DNA from: Acetomicrobium flavidum
Lineage (GTDB): Bacteria; Synergistota; Synergistia; Synergistales; Acetomicrobiaceae
Length of the DNA stretch: 64,000 nt
Direction of reading: 5' to 3'
NCBI RefSeq assembly: GCF_900129645.1
Contig: NZ_FSQZ01000001.1
Coordinates: 496,001 to 560,000, forward strand
Below the pieces are notes generated by a model. That model made no database searches, had not been told where the DNA came from, and was given only the letters and a program-made list of their open reading frames with translations. A program made the position numbers and the translations under genes. Shown here piece after piece: positions 9,040 through 17,839 of this stretch (positions are counted from its first letter, which is position 1; each line of letters starts with the position of its first letter).

Positions 9040-10236
9040 ATGAAACTGACACCGCGAGGATGCAGAAACGTGGGAGGCAATGTTGCCTCGGCAATGGAGG
9101 AGCTGAGAAAGGAGTTCATGGATACCTTCGTCCCCTACGGCTACAAGCCCTTTTGGCCTACGGGACTGCAACGGCTGGACGCCGTAACCGATAAACTGAG
9201 CCCCAATCTTCAAGGCAGGCTCATAGTCGCCAACTCCTTCTATGGAGAGCCGTGCGCTCTCAGGGCTGACGTGACTTTGGGCGTTGCAGATTACTGCGCT
9301 TCCCACTTTGAACCCCACGAAAGGCCGCACAGGCTGTGCTACACGGAGCGGGTATACCGAAGGCCCAATTCTCCGGAACACAACATGGAAAGGCTGCAGC
9401 TTGGAGCAGAGCTCATCGGATGGGAGGGAGAGGGGGCTGACGTCGAGCTCATAGGGTTGCTTTTGGCTTACCTAAACAAGCTCAACTGTCCCAAGATCAG
9501 CATAGCGCTGGGGGACGTATCCTTAATACAGCTGGCACTGGGCAAATTGCCCAAGGGTTACTCAAGTGCATTGCTCAACTGCCTGGAGACCGGAAGGATG
9601 GACGAATACGCAAGGACCGTCCAAGACCTGCCACATTCGGATATGCGTGAATTTTTCGAGGAGCTTCCATGGCTTAAGGGCAACTTCGAGGTCCTATACA
9701 GGGCAGCGTCTCTTCTCGGGGAAACAGGAGAGGCGCTAAAACCGCTGAAATCCATATATTCCGAACTGACGAAGATGGGATACGGCGACTTCATAGTGAT
9801 AGACCTATCGCTTGTGAGGGAGCTTGACTACTACAGCGGCCCCATATTTGACGCCTACTTCGAGGACAGCGGCGTCGTCTTGGGGGGAGGAGGAAGGTAC
9901 GATACCCTCCTTGAGCGCCACGGAATGATGGGGCAGGCCGTGGGATTTGCCCTTGACCTGGAAAAGCTTGCCCTGAACATGAACAAAAAGACCACGCAAG
10001 CTCAGAAAATCCTTCTTTGGGCCCACGGAAATACTCCTTCGTCCGTCATGGCCTGCGCCGACAATCTGATTTCACTTGGATATTGCGTCGAGATCCTGTG
10101 GCGGGAAAGGGAGTGCGAACCTGCAGAGCTTGCCAGGATAAAGGGATGCGACCTGCTTTTGGACCTGAGCAAAAAAAGCATCACGGACCTGCATTCCGGC
10201 GACGAGGCATTCCTTGATGAATTCCTTGGGAGGTGA
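9040..10236 (+). CDS. hisZ: ATP phosphoribosyltransferase regulatory subunit
   Basis: HisZ is a histidyl-tRNA synthetase paralogue that has lost tRNA charging and instead pairs with short HisG to form the first, feedback-regulated enzyme of histidine synthesis. The class II synthetase core is visible: MKLTPRGCRNVGG at the start, motif-2-like FEPHERPHRLCYTERVYRR, and the HisS/HisZ signature LVRELDYYSGPIFDAYF followed by GGGGRYDTLLERHG and AVGFALDLEKL. The ATG at 9040 has AGGG seven bases upstream; an ATG at 9022 in the same frame is also possible. The presence of short hisG immediately downstream supports HisZ rather than HisS. First gene of the his operon. Confidence 0.92.
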   Translation: MKLTPRGCRNVGGNVASAMEELRKEFMDTFVPYGYKPFWPTGLQRLDAVTDKLSPNLQGRLIVANSFYGEPCALRADVTLGVADYCASHFEPHERPHRLCYTERVYRRPNSPEHNMERLQLGAELIGWEGEGADVELIGLLLAYLNKLNCPKISIALGDVSLIQLALGKLPKGYSSALLNCLETGRMDEYARTVQDLPHSDMREFFEELPWLKGNFEVLYRAASLLGETGEALKPLKSIYSELTKMGYGDFIVIDLSLVRELDYYSGPIFDAYFEDSGVVLGGGGRYDTLLERHGMMGQAVGFALDLEKLALNMNKKTTQAQKILLWAHGNTPSSVMACADNLISLGYCVEILWRERECEPAELARIKGCDLLLDLSKKSITDLHSGDEAFLDEFLGR

Positions 10237-10242
10237 AGGGTC

Positions 10243-10890
10243 GTGATAAAGATAGCCATACCTACGGGCAGAGGTCAAAGGGACGCCATAAAGGCCTTAA
10301 AGTTTGCGGGGGTTCCTACCGAAAAGTTGGAAAGGGCCTCCAGGGAGCTTTCCGTGGAAGAGGGAAATTTCATGTTCTTTCTGGCCAAGCCCATGGACGT
10401 GCCGCTCTACGTCTACTACGGCACGACCGATCTTGCCCTGGCCGGAAGCGACGTGCTCATGGAAGCCTCAGCGAACCTCCTTGAACTTGCAGATACAAAC
10501 TTGGGCCGGTGCAGGCTGGTCGTGGCAGGACCCAGAAGCCTGAAACCCAGGTTTGACGGACACGAAAAGGAGCTAATGTGGCTTCGCGTTGCCACCAAGT
10601 ATCCCAACATAGCCGACAGGCATTTTGCCTCCAAAGGGGTGCGCGTCGAGATAGTAAAGCTTCACGGTGCCGTGGAGCTTGCTCCGCGGCTCAACATTGC
10701 AGACTGCATCCTTGACATAACCCAGACGGGAACCACCCTTGAGGCCAACGAGCTCACAGTCCTGGAAGAAGTATCGCCCGTATCGCTTAAACTGGTCTCA
10801 AGGAGGCACGGAAGCGCCTCCTACTGGAAGGAATGTTTAAGGATAACGGAAGGCATAAAAAGCAACTGCAGGGGGACTCAAGATGTATGA
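10243..10890 (+). CDS. hisG: ATP phosphoribosyltransferase catalytic subunit, short form
   Basis: Catalyses condensation of ATP with phosphoribosyl pyrophosphate, the committed step of histidine synthesis. At 215 residues this is the short HisG that lacks the C-terminal regulatory domain and needs HisZ, which is encoded six bases upstream. The GTG start at 10243 follows GGGAGGTGA. The protein begins IKIAIPTGRGQRDAI, and carries YYGTTDLALAGSDVLMEA and the PRPP-binding block ADCILDITQTGTTLEANEL. The last eight bases overlap hisB. The C-terminal RITEGIKSN is ordinary. Confident. Confidence 0.95.
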   Translation: MIKIAIPTGRGQRDAIKALKFAGVPTEKLERASRELSVEEGNFMFFLAKPMDVPLYVYYGTTDLALAGSDVLMEASANLLELADTNLGRCRLVVAGPRSLKPRFDGHEKELMWLRVATKYPNIADRHFASKGVRVEIVKLHGAVELAPRLNIADCILDITQTGTTLEANELTVLEEVSPVSLKLVSRRHGSASYWKECLRITEGIKSNCRGTQDV

Positions 10891-11449
10891 AGCTTTTAGA
10901 AAGACCAACGAGACGAACGTAAACGTTGCGCTCTACCCCGACGGACAGGAAATAGTCATCGATGTGCCCGTCGCTTTCCTGGGCCACATGCTTGAGCTTT
11001 TTTTCTTCAACGCCGGCCTGGGGGCCCGCCTCAAGGCCTCCGGCGACACCTGCGTCGATTACCACCACACGACAGAGGACGTCGCCATAGTATTGGGCAG
11101 GGCCTTAAAGGAGATGTGGATGAGTCAGCCCAGGGAAAGATACGGCTGGGCTGTACTTCCCATGGACGGAACGCTTGTGATGGTCGCCTTAGATTTAAGC
11201 GGAAGGGGAACCTTCGTATGGGAGGCATCTTTTCCGTCGCCCAAGTGCGGAGATTTCGACATGGAGCTGGTGCCCGAGTTTTGGCAGGCCTTGAGTCGTG
11301 AGGCCGCCCTGACGCTTCATATTCGCGCTTTAAGCGTCGACAACTCCCACCACCTGGCCGAAGCCGCCTTTAAGGCCACGGGAAGGGCCTTAAGGGCGGC
11401 TTTAAAGCCGGGCAGCGGCATTGCAAGCACCAAGGGGGTATTGGCTTGA
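10883..11449 (+). CDS. hisB: Imidazoleglycerol-phosphate dehydratase
   Basis: Removes water from imidazoleglycerol phosphate, the sixth step of the pathway, using two manganese ions. The 188-residue monofunctional form has the first metal motif DYHHTTEDVAI (about residues 54-64) and the second SVDNSHHLAEAAFKATGRAL near residue 150. The usual FLDHML substrate-loop sequence reads FLGHML here, so an otherwise well-conserved aspartate is glycine; the metal-binding histidines and glutamates are present. The gene overlaps hisG by eight bases and hisH by four (TTGA). The protein should be active, but this substitution is worth a structural look. Confidence 0.94.
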   Translation: MYEAFRKTNETNVNVALYPDGQEIVIDVPVAFLGHMLELFFFNAGLGARLKASGDTCVDYHHTTEDVAIVLGRALKEMWMSQPRERYGWAVLPMDGTLVMVALDLSGRGTFVWEASFPSPKCGDFDMELVPEFWQALSREAALTLHIRALSVDNSHHLAEAAFKATGRALRAALKPGSGIASTKGVLA

Positions 11450-12069
11450 TAAAGGTGGTAAATTACGGAGCGGGAAACATGGGAAACGTGCTTAGGGCAC
11501 TCAAGGCATTGGGGCTTTCCGCCGAAACGGCAAAAACACCGCAGGGCAACCCTGACCCCAAAGACATCCTGATCCTTCCCGGGGTAGGTGCCTTTCCGGC
11601 GGCTTACGCCAACCTAAAGTCGTCCGGGTGGATAAACTACATCGAAAGACATCACGGCGAAGGCGGGCCCATCTTGGGAATCTGCCTGGGCATGCAGCTG
11701 CTGTGCGAGGCAAGCTTCGAGGACGGCTACACCAGGGGGCTCGGGCTTATTCCCGGAGAGATCGTTCCCCTTGACATCAGGCCCAAACCTCACACGGGCT
11801 GGAACGAGCTTTGCTGGCTAAAAAAGGAGGACGGCTTCGACGTCAGCCCATTTGAGGGCCCTGACATGTACTTCGTCCACGGCTACTGCCTGCTTGATTC
11901 TCCTGCCGCCATGGCCACGACGATCGTCCAGGAGGTTACCTTTATCTCGGCGGTAAAGCTCGGAAACGTCATGGGATTTCAGTTCCATCCCGAACGAAGC
12001 GGCCGCCCGGGCCTAAGGCTGCTTCAGGCATCAATTTCGTACCTTCAGGGCAGGTGCGATCGAGCATGA
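11446..12069 (+). CDS. hisH: Imidazole glycerol phosphate synthase, glutaminase subunit
   Basis: Class I glutamine amidotransferase that feeds ammonia to HisF. The TTG start at 11446 overlaps the hisB stop. The 207 residues begin IKVVNYGAGNMGNVLRALK, carry the oxyanion strand ILPGVGAFPAAY, the nucleophile elbow GICLGMQLLCEAS (catalytic Cys near 84) and the catalytic His/Glu pair in MGFQFHPERSGRPGLRLL. All catalytic-triad residues are present. The ATGA at its end is shared with hisA. HisF lies one gene further down rather than adjacent, a common order (H-A-F). Confidence 0.95.
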   Translation: MIKVVNYGAGNMGNVLRALKALGLSAETAKTPQGNPDPKDILILPGVGAFPAAYANLKSSGWINYIERHHGEGGPILGICLGMQLLCEASFEDGYTRGLGLIPGEIVPLDIRPKPHTGWNELCWLKKEDGFDVSPFEGPDMYFVHGYCLLDSPAAMATTIVQEVTFISAVKLGNVMGFQFHPERSGRPGLRLLQASISYLQGRCDRA

Positions 12070-12779
12070 AAATTTATCCCGCCATAGACATATACGGTGG
12101 TAAGGTCGTAAGGCTTTACCAGGGTGACTTCGATAAATCCGAGACCTTCGGGGATGATCCCCTTGAAGTGGCAAGGATGCTGCGCAAGGCAGGGGCGTGC
12201 TGCGTTCATGTCGTGGACCTGGACGGGGCACGTACGGGCAGGCCTGTCAACATAGAGGTCATAGCGAAATTGAAGCAGATATTCGAATGCGTGCACTACG
12301 GTGGAGGCCTTAGAACTGTTGCCGACATAAAGACGGCCCTGGACAAGGGGGCCGACAGGGTCACCGCGGCAAGCATCGTATGGCAAGACGACGCAAAGGA
12401 TAAGTTGGCCGTCTTTAAAGCAAGGATCATACCTGCTTTGGACGTAAAGCGGGGCACGGTGGCGCTGTCGGGCTGGCAAAGGACGGTTCCGTTAAGCTTT
12501 CGCGAGGCCATGCTTCACCTAAGGGAGATGGGATACGACACCGTCTTGGTCACCTCCGTCGAAAGGGACGGCACCAAACGCGGACCCGACATAAAGCTCT
12601 ACGAAAAGCTCTCAGGAATAGCCCCGGAGGTCAACATCATCGCCGCAGGGGGCATAAGCTCGCTTGAAGACGTAAAGGCCCTTGCCGATATGGGCATTTT
12701 CGGAGCCGTCATAGGAAGGGCCCTTTACGACGGAAGCATAGATCCCAAAGGGTTGTTTGAGGAGGCGGCAAATGCTTAA
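12066..12779 (+). CDS. hisA: Phosphoribosylformimino-5-aminoimidazole carboxamide ribotide isomerase
   Basis: Isomerises ProFAR to PRFAR, the fourth step of histidine synthesis, on a TIM barrel. The ATG at 12066 overlaps the hisH stop (ATGA), which decides this start over an in-frame ATG at 12054. The 237-residue protein has MKIYPAIDIYGGKVVRLYQGDF with the catalytic aspartate in AIDIYGG, VVDLDGARTGRPVN, HYGGGLRTVADI, and the second half-barrel phosphate site IIAAGGISSLEDV. It ends over the hisF start. No sign of PriA-type dual function was searched for. Confidence 0.95.
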   Translation: MKIYPAIDIYGGKVVRLYQGDFDKSETFGDDPLEVARMLRKAGACCVHVVDLDGARTGRPVNIEVIAKLKQIFECVHYGGGLRTVADIKTALDKGADRVTAASIVWQDDAKDKLAVFKARIIPALDVKRGTVALSGWQRTVPLSFREAMLHLREMGYDTVLVTSVERDGTKRGPDIKLYEKLSGIAPEVNIIAAGGISSLEDVKALADMGIFGAVIGRALYDGSIDPKGLFEEAANA

Positions 12780-13533
12780 AAAAAGGGTCATACCTTGTCT
12801 GGACGTCAAGGGCGGATCGGTCGTCAAGGGCGTCCAATTTGAAAATCTGAAATACCTGGGCGACCCCGCGGAGGCAGCCGAAATGTACATGAACGGGGGA
12901 GCCGACGAACTGGTCTTTCTTGACATATCCGCGTCAGAAGAGGGCCGACGCACCAGGAAGGAATGGGTGCACGCCGTGGCGGACAAGCTTTTTGTGCCCT
13001 TCACGGTGGGCGGGGGCATAGGCTCGCCCGAAGAAGCCAGGGACATAGTCGCCCTGGGTGCCGACAAGATATCGATAAACACGAAGGCCATATCAGACCC
13101 CGATCTCATAAAGAGATGCGCCCTTTTGCTCGGGAGTCAGGCCGTAGTGCTTGCCATAGACGCCAAGGCGACGAAAGACGGCAAATGGGAGGTCTACGCC
13201 AAAGGCGGTACCGTCCCTACGGGCAAAGACGCGGTTGAATGGGCAAGACAGGGCTGCAGCCTCGGGGCAGGCGAGATACTTTTAACATCCATAGACCGCG
13301 ACGGAACCGACTTAGGTTACGACCTGAACCTAATCGAGGCAATAAGGCAGGCCGTAGACGTGCCCATAATAGCCTCCGGAGGGGCAGGCAGTCTGCATCA
13401 TTTTGCCGAGGCAATAAGGGCAGGAGCCGACGCCGTATTGGCGGCATCGGTCTTTCACTTCGGCATCTACAGCATATCCCAGGTGAAGGAAGCCATCGAA
13501 AAAGAGGGCTTTCCCGTACGAAAGGTCTGGTGA
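12772..13533 (+). CDS. hisF: Imidazole glycerol phosphate synthase, cyclase subunit
   Basis: TIM-barrel cyclase that uses ammonia from HisH to make imidazoleglycerol phosphate and AICAR. The ATG at 12772 follows GGAGGCGGCAA and overlaps the hisA stop by eight bases. The 253-residue sequence has the catalytic [14 protein letters not shown] (Asp11 type), the ring motif [15 protein letters not shown], the second catalytic aspartate in [18 protein letters not shown], and the phosphate loop [13 protein letters not shown]. The family's hallmark residues are all present. It is followed by hisIE, which probably begins inside its stop codon. Confidence 0.96.
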   Translation: MLKKRVIPCLDVKGGSVVKGVQFENLKYLGDPAEAAEMYMNGGADELVFLDISASEEGRRTRKEWVHAVADKLFVPFTVGGGIGSPEEARDIVALGADKISINTKAISDPDLIKRCALLLGSQAVVLAIDAKATKDGKWEVYAKGGTVPTGKDAVEWARQGCSLGAGEILLTSIDRDGTDLGYDLNLIEAIRQAVDVPIIASGGAGSLHHFAEAIRAGADAVLAASVFHFGIYSISQVKEAIEKEGFPVRKVW

Positions 13534-14174
13534 AAAAATTGCAGGAACAGACGAATGACATGAGCGCAGTAACCTTTGACGAACGCGGGCTGGTTCCCGT
13601 GGTGGTGCAGGACTATACGACCGGCGAGGTTTTAATGCTTGCCTACGCCAACGAGGAGGCCTTGCGGCTCACGCAGGAAAGCGGCGAGCTTTACCTTTTC
13701 AGCCGCTCGAGGAAAAGGCTCTGGCACAAGGGAGAAACGAGCGGCAACGTCATGAAGGTGCGCAGGCTGACCCTTGACTGCGACGGAGATGCAGTTTTGG
13801 CACTGGTATGCCCAGAGGGGCCTGCCTGCCATACGGGACACAGGAGCTGCTTTTTCGAGGATATCATGAAAGGCCCCGATGGGGACGCCACATTTCCGGG
13901 TAAGCTTTGGCAGTACCTGCTAAGGCGCAAAGGGGCAGATCCCAAGGAAAGCTACACCGCTAAGCTCATAAGCCAGGGACTTCCCCGCGTGGCCCAAAAG
14001 GTGGGCGAAGAGGGGGTCGAGCTTGCTATCGCCCTGACCTTGAACGACAAGGGCCAAATCATATACGAGGCCTCAGACCTCGTCTATCATGTCCTCGTAA
14101 GCCTGATCGCCGCAGGAGTATCTATAGACGACGTGCGGTGCGAGCTGGCGTCGCGACACGGCGAAAAACTATAG
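13530..14174 (+). CDS. hisIE: Bifunctional phosphoribosyl-AMP cyclohydrolase / phosphoribosyl-ATP pyrophosphatase
   Basis: Fusion enzyme for the second and third steps of histidine synthesis. The HisI domain (first half) has FDERGLVPVVVQDYTTGEVLMLAY, SRSRKRLWHKGETSGN, and the zinc/magnesium site DCDGDAVL with PACHTGHRSCFF. The HisE domain (second half) has VGEEGVELAIALTLN and the helix YEASDLVYHVLVSL. I take the GTG at 13530, which overlaps the hisF stop in GTGA like the other junctions of this operon; an in-frame ATG at 13560 is the alternative and would remove ten residues outside the domain. It overlaps the convergent LivK-like gene by six bases and ends the operon. Confidence 0.94.
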   Translation: MKKLQEQTNDMSAVTFDERGLVPVVVQDYTTGEVLMLAYANEEALRLTQESGELYLFSRSRKRLWHKGETSGNVMKVRRLTLDCDGDAVLALVCPEGPACHTGHRSCFFEDIMKGPDGDATFPGKLWQYLLRRKGADPKESYTAKLISQGLPRVAQKVGEEGVELAIALTLNDKGQIIYEASDLVYHVLVSLIAAGVSIDDVRCELASRHGEKL

Positions 14175-15290
14175 CCTGGCCTCCAGCTCGCTGTCGGGGT
14201 TCAAGCGAAACTCACACAAGGGGACGAAGTTGCCGTTTATCAACTTTAAGACCGCAACCTTGCGCCCCTTTGTCCTGTGCGTCACGGGGTCGGGAAGCAA
14301 GGTTTGAGAGCCAAGCGAAAAGGAAGCGGCTTTTTCCATGCCCGCCCTCAATTCCGATACTTTGTCAACAAGCTTTAGGGCATTCCCGAGCCATGAGGCC
14401 ACGGCGAATGCCCTGGCGGCCATGCCGGGGCATTCGGGCCTTACCCTTACGGCATCAAACACCTCAAGCGTTACGTCTCGAAGAAGGGGATCATTGTCCA
14501 CCGCCCAGCCTTGGTCTGCCACCAATATCCCTTCAAGCGAAGGAGATATGGCCCAGAGAGGAAGGGATGAAAGAAGCGTAAGGCCTAAATTTTTGCACTT
14601 CACCCATAGGTACTGCGTATCCGATGCGTTTAAAAAGCTCGCTATGCCATCCACCCCTCCGGCACGAATCTCCCTGAAGGCCGCATCCAGGGAGATTCCG
14701 GCCTGCACCCAAAAAGGCGCAATGTCACCGGGCAGTTCATATATGAAGCCGTTTACCGCAGGTCTCATGTAGATATCAAGCGGATCGGCCAAAGGGGCAA
14801 ACCGCTCACCCTTTCGGTAGGCCTTCACGTACCTTCCCAAAGCTGACCCCACACATCCCCTGGGAAGGTCCAGGGCAAAGGCATAAGGAAGCACGCCCTT
14901 GCCCTCACGCAACCCGAGGTCCTCGCCAAAGCCCGAGACCACTACGGGCCCCTGTCTGCCATAGGCTTTAACGACATCGTTGCCGCGCCTTCCCTCAAGA
15001 AAGCTGATCACGGCAACGCAATTCTTGTCGAATTCCCGCATGAACTCGAACTCATATCCACCTATCCCGGCCCTAGTCCCGGCAGTTTTCTCCCTGTATG
15101 CCACAAGGCCGCTCCAGACGGACCTGCCCTCCGGCGTGTCCCACCCTCCTTCAGGCGGAAGGACATACACAGGCAGTGCCCATCCCTCCTTTACGGGATC
15201 GTAACCTGTGGCTTGCGAAGGCACCACAAGCAAAAGGACGCAAAGGACCGCCACTTCCAAGGCGCATTTTAAAAACCCTCCGGAACGCAA
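14169..15290 (-). CDS. Orphan periplasmic binding-protein-like protein (LivK/type 1 fold)
   Basis: Exported protein that resembles amino-acid-type (LivK) periplasmic binding proteins but is divergent. After a signal peptide (hydrophobic stretch AVLCVLLLVVPSQATG), it has the SBP-like start SGLVAYREKTAGTRAGIGGYEFEFMREFD and the closing PVTHRTKGRKVAVLKLINGNFVPL, close to the LivK C-terminus. No permease or ATPase genes lie nearby. The start is unclear: the in-frame TTG at 15290 has no ribosome site, while the best site (GGAGGG near 15276-15281) is followed eight bases later by an ATG in another frame (see findings). It overlaps hisIE tail to tail. Ligand unknown. Confidence 0.62.
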   Translation of the reverse strand: MRSGGFLKCALEVAVLCVLLLVVPSQATGYDPVKEGWALPVYVLPPEGGWDTPEGRSVWSGLVAYREKTAGTRAGIGGYEFEFMREFDKNCVAVISFLEGRRGNDVVKAYGRQGPVVVSGFGEDLGLREGKGVLPYAFALDLPRGCVGSALGRYVKAYRKGERFAPLADPLDIYMRPAVNGFIYELPGDIAPFWVQAGISLDAAFREIRAGGVDGIASFLNASDTQYLWVKCKNLGLTLLSSLPLWAISPSLEGILVADQGWAVDNDPLLRDVTLEVFDAVRVRPECPGMAARAFAVASWLGNALKLVDKVSELRAGMEKAASFSLGSQTLLPDPVTHRTKGRKVAVLKLINGNFVPLCEFRLNPDSELEARL

Positions 15291-15321
15291 GGCAAAGGTC
15301 AGCCGTCAGCCCCCCTAAGGA

Positions 15322-15819
15322 TCACCTTTTGTAACCGATTATATCTCGAAGCAGGGATTTTCTCTCTGCGATGTGAGACTCTTCTTCCACGCCTTTGGAG
15401 GCGTATCCGTCGACGACGCCAGCCACTCCCCTGCCCATGTCCGTCTCAAACACCAAAAGCTGCAGAGGGTTTGCCGTGGCGGCGTAAATGCTACATACCT
15501 CCTGAACGGCCTTGATCCTGTTTAAGACGTTAATCGGGTATCCTTTGCGAAGCAATATTACGAAGGTATGCCCCGCCGATATCTTTTGCGCGTTCCTGAC
15601 GGCCGCATCGATCAAATCCTTTGCGTTGCCGTCGTAGCGAATCAGACAAGGGCCCGAGGCCTCGCAGAAGGCAATGCCAAACTCAAGCACCGGAGAAGCC
15701 GTGACAAGCGCTTCGTACAAGTCCTCGACCGTCTTGATGAAATGGCTGTGTCCAACTATTATGTTGCACTCCTCCGGCATCTCCATGTCCACGATTTCCC
15801 ACCTGATCTGCTCAGACAT
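15322..15819 (-). CDS. Adenosine-specific kinase family protein
   Basis: Member of the small family (PF04008) whose archaeal member binds adenosine and has been reported as an adenosine-specific kinase; activity here is unproven. The 165 residues include the family blocks [69 protein letters not shown] and the C-terminal [23 protein letters not shown]. Start ATG at 15819 follows GGGAGGTGTTG. It is four bases downstream of the HAD phosphatase gene, so the two are coexpressed. A nucleoside role next to a phosphatase is plausible but only inferred. Confidence 0.88.
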   Translation of the reverse strand: MSEQIRWEIVDMEMPEECNIIVGHSHFIKTVEDLYEALVTASPVLEFGIAFCEASGPCLIRYDGNAKDLIDAAVRNAQKISAGHTFVILLRKGYPINVLNRIKAVQEVCSIYAATANPLQLLVFETDMGRGVAGVVDGYASKGVEEESHIAERKSLLRDIIGYKR

Positions 15820-15823
15820 TGCA

Positions 15824-16663
15824 TCAACACCTCCCGTTAACGGTGATCTTGAAATCTCTGCTCAAAAGAAAATCCGCAAGGGCGCAAAAGCCCTTCCTGG
15901 ACGCGGGAGGTATGACGAGATCCGCCATTTCAAGGATGTCCGAGACGGCATCTTCGGGTGCGACCTTAAAGTCGCAAATGCCGAGCATTTCCAGGTCGTT
16001 CATGTGGTCTCCCACGCCCACCACGTAAACATCGTTCAGTCCCGACAACTTTTTAAGCTCCGCCAGGGCCGACCCCTTAGAGGTGCCCAAGGGCAACACG
16101 TCCAAGAAATCGTCTCCGGCCAGCGTTATATTTACCTTACCGCTCAAAGAACCTTCGAGCATCCCTTTTAATTTTGCGACCAACGCGGGTTTGCCGAAAT
16201 AAAGTATCCTAAATACGTCGTCTTTGATGTCCGAAGAAAGCAGTACCGGCTCCAACTTCACATCGAGCGACTTAAAGTAGGCTATGCTAAGAAGGTCGCT
16301 CGGCCTGCAGCGAACGGCCTCGTCGCCGTAGACCTGAACCTCAAGGGGAAAATCAAAGCCAAGCTTTAGTACTTCGCGCGCGACATCCGCAGGCATCCTT
16401 CTTTCAAAGTAAACGGCGCCGCTTTTGGGATCCATCACCCGAGCGCCGTCATAAACGATCGCCGGCCAAAGGGCCCCCAGAGACCTAATGTGCCTCAAGG
16501 CTCCTGCCAGTATCCTGCCCGTTGCCACGATAAGGCTCCAGCCCGACGACTTAAGCAGCTCCGCCGAACGGGCCACATCGCGGGGCACTCTGTCATCATA
16601 GATCACGGTACCGTCCAAGTCCAACACGATCCACTTATCCGTAAAAGAAAGGTCCTTTTTCAT
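15824..16663 (-). CDS. HAD superfamily Cof-type phosphatase
   Basis: Cytoplasmic phosphatase of the haloacid-dehalogenase superfamily, Cof/YbiV subgroup (IIB cap). The 279 residues show motif [13 protein letters not shown] (catalytic aspartates near residue 15), motif II VATGR, a lysine in the [14 protein letters not shown] helix, and motif [15 protein letters not shown], where the common GDNxND has histidine in place of asparagine. The cap domain lies between motifs II and III. Likely substrates are sugar phosphates or FMN-type compounds, which cannot be told from sequence. It heads a two-gene operon with the adenosine-kinase-like protein. Confidence 0.88.
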   Translation of the reverse strand: MKKDLSFTDKWIVLDLDGTVIYDDRVPRDVARSAELLKSSGWSLIVATGRILAGALRHIRSLGALWPAIVYDGARVMDPKSGAVYFERRMPADVAREVLKLGFDFPLEVQVYGDEAVRCRPSDLLSIAYFKSLDVKLEPVLLSSDIKDDVFRILYFGKPALVAKLKGMLEGSLSGKVNITLAGDDFLDVLPLGTSKGSALAELKKLSGLNDVYVVGVGDHMNDLEMLGICDFKVAPEDAVSDILEMADLVIPPASRKGFCALADFLLSRDFKITVNGRC

Positions 16664-16829
16664 GTCATCATCCTTTTTTAGTTCTTTGTGCCCATTTATT
16701 TTATCCTATGGGGATATCTTTTTAAAACCCCTAGACACAAAAAGCGAATTATGCGATAAAATGGTGAGGCCGTTAACGAAGGCGGAACGTGCAACCGAAA
16801 TGATGCCGGCCGAAAGGAGGTGAACGTCG

Positions 16830-17228
16830 ATGAAAAAAGTGTGGATCGCAATAATCGTCATAGTTCTCATCGTACTGGGAGTGCTGGCCTTGAGGCCAAA
16901 GCAGGCGCCCGTTGAGGTCACTCAACCGACGCAGGAGGAAACGAGCACAGAGGTGACCCAAGAAGAAACGGCAACTCCCGAACAAGAAGCTCCGGCCGAT
17001 GAGGCCGTTCAGCAGGAGGAGCAGCAGGGTGAGCAGCCTGCTACCGAAGCTGCCCCCGAGACCATGAACGCTCAGCCCGAACAGCAGCCGACGGAAGGCG
17101 TAGAGACTCCTTCCGCTGAGACGGGAACGCCTGAGGCCTCACAGGATACGACTCAGACAACTGAGCCTCAGCCTGCAGAGGGCACCGCTCCCACTGAGGG
17201 CGAGCAAACCCAGACGCAACAGCAGTAG
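16830..17228 (+). CDS. Membrane-anchored, disordered Glu/Gln/Thr/Pro-rich protein
   Basis: I do not recognise a family. The 132 residues begin with one hydrophobic helix (VWIAIIVIVLIVLGVLAL, residues 4-21) with no clear cleavage site, then a tail of about 105 residues made almost only of E, Q, T, P and A, strongly acidic and predicted to be disordered. There are no aromatic residues after the membrane segment. A strong AAGGAGGTGA ribosome site precedes the ATG. The gene stands alone, convergent with ompH and ended by a perfect palindrome. It may be a periplasmic linker or spacer anchored in the inner membrane. The absence of homologous domains prevents a functional call. Confidence 0.8.
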   Translation: MKKVWIAIIVIVLIVLGVLALRPKQAPVEVTQPTQEETSTEVTQEETATPEQEAPADEAVQQEEQQGEQPATEAAPETMNAQPEQQPTEGVETPSAETGTPEASQDTTQTTEPQPAEGTAPTEGEQTQTQQQ

Positions 17229-17246
17229 CTTATCAGCAGTTAACAC

Positions 17247-17294
17247 AAAAACAAGTGAGGCGAAGGCCTGCAGGCCTTCGCCTCACTTGTTTTT
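17247..17294. terminator. Perfect 48-bp palindromic bidirectional terminator
   Basis: Two 24-base arms (17247-17270 and 17271-17294) are exact inverted repeats with no spacer. They start with A5 and end with T5, giving a GC-rich stem with a U-tract in both directions. It lies between the convergent disordered-protein gene and ompH. Confidence 0.9.
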
Positions 17295-17317
17295 GCCTTT
17301 CGTCGGCAACGGCCGGC

Positions 17318-17746
17318 TTACTTTTTCTTGCTTAGCTCGACTATCACGTCGTTGGTGATATCGGTGCCTCCAAAGAACACCTGATTTTTGTCCAGGACCA
17401 GCGTGAAGCCCTTCGCCTGAGCAACGGTCCGTATGGCCAGGTCGATGTCCTTGAAGAGAACTTCCATCAGTTTTTGCTCCTCTATAGCGGCCTCTTGCCT
17501 TTTTTGCATGTAGATCCTCTTCTGTTCGTCCTCGGTCTTTACGGCATCCATGGCCATCTTGGCTTCCTGCTGTTTTTTGTCCATCATTGCCTTGATCTGC
17601 TTTTGCGTATCCTGGAACTTCGGATGAGAGTAAAGCACCTTTTGCGGATCGATTATGGCTATCTTTTCGTCAGCCAAAGCGGCTCCCGCAAACGCAACCG
17701 AACAAACGACAGCTACCAAAAACATCAGCACTAACTTGCGCACCAC
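17318..17746 (-). CDS. OmpH/Skp-family periplasmic chaperone
   Basis: Periplasmic chaperone of the OmpH (Skp) family that carries unfolded outer-membrane proteins, as expected in a diderm. The 142 residues start with a signal peptide (cleavage likely after ALA near residue 25), then KIAIIDPQKVLYSHPKFQDT, the family N-terminal strand. The long charged coiled coil (about residues 45-105) forms the tentacle arms, and the C-terminal AKGFTLVLDKNQVFFGGTDITNDVI strand pair closes the domain. GTG at 17746 follows GGAGGG by nine bases. It appears monocistronic, ending at the palindrome. Confidence 0.9.
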   Translation of the reverse strand: MVRKLVLMFLVAVVCSVAFAGAALADEKIAIIDPQKVLYSHPKFQDTQKQIKAMMDKKQQEAKMAMDAVKTEDEQKRIYMQKRQEAAIEEQKLMEVLFKDIDLAIRTVAQAKGFTLVLDKNQVFFGGTDITNDVIVELSKKK

Positions 17747-17839
17747 TGCATACCACCCTCCTACAAGGAATACATAAATAACTTAATGCCCGAAGCTGCA
17801 ACGTGCAAATTTTACTTCTACAAGCCCGTCAAGTCCAGG

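Noticed and set aside
13239-13529. Extension of the hisIE frame upstream into hisF
   Set aside because: The frame is merely open across hisF; the sequence is arginine-rich and low in similarity to HisI. HisI starts at 13530 or 13560.
17247-17294. Palindrome as a phage attachment or recombination site
   Set aside because: It lies between two convergent genes and has A and T tracts at both ends, which a bidirectional terminator explains fully.
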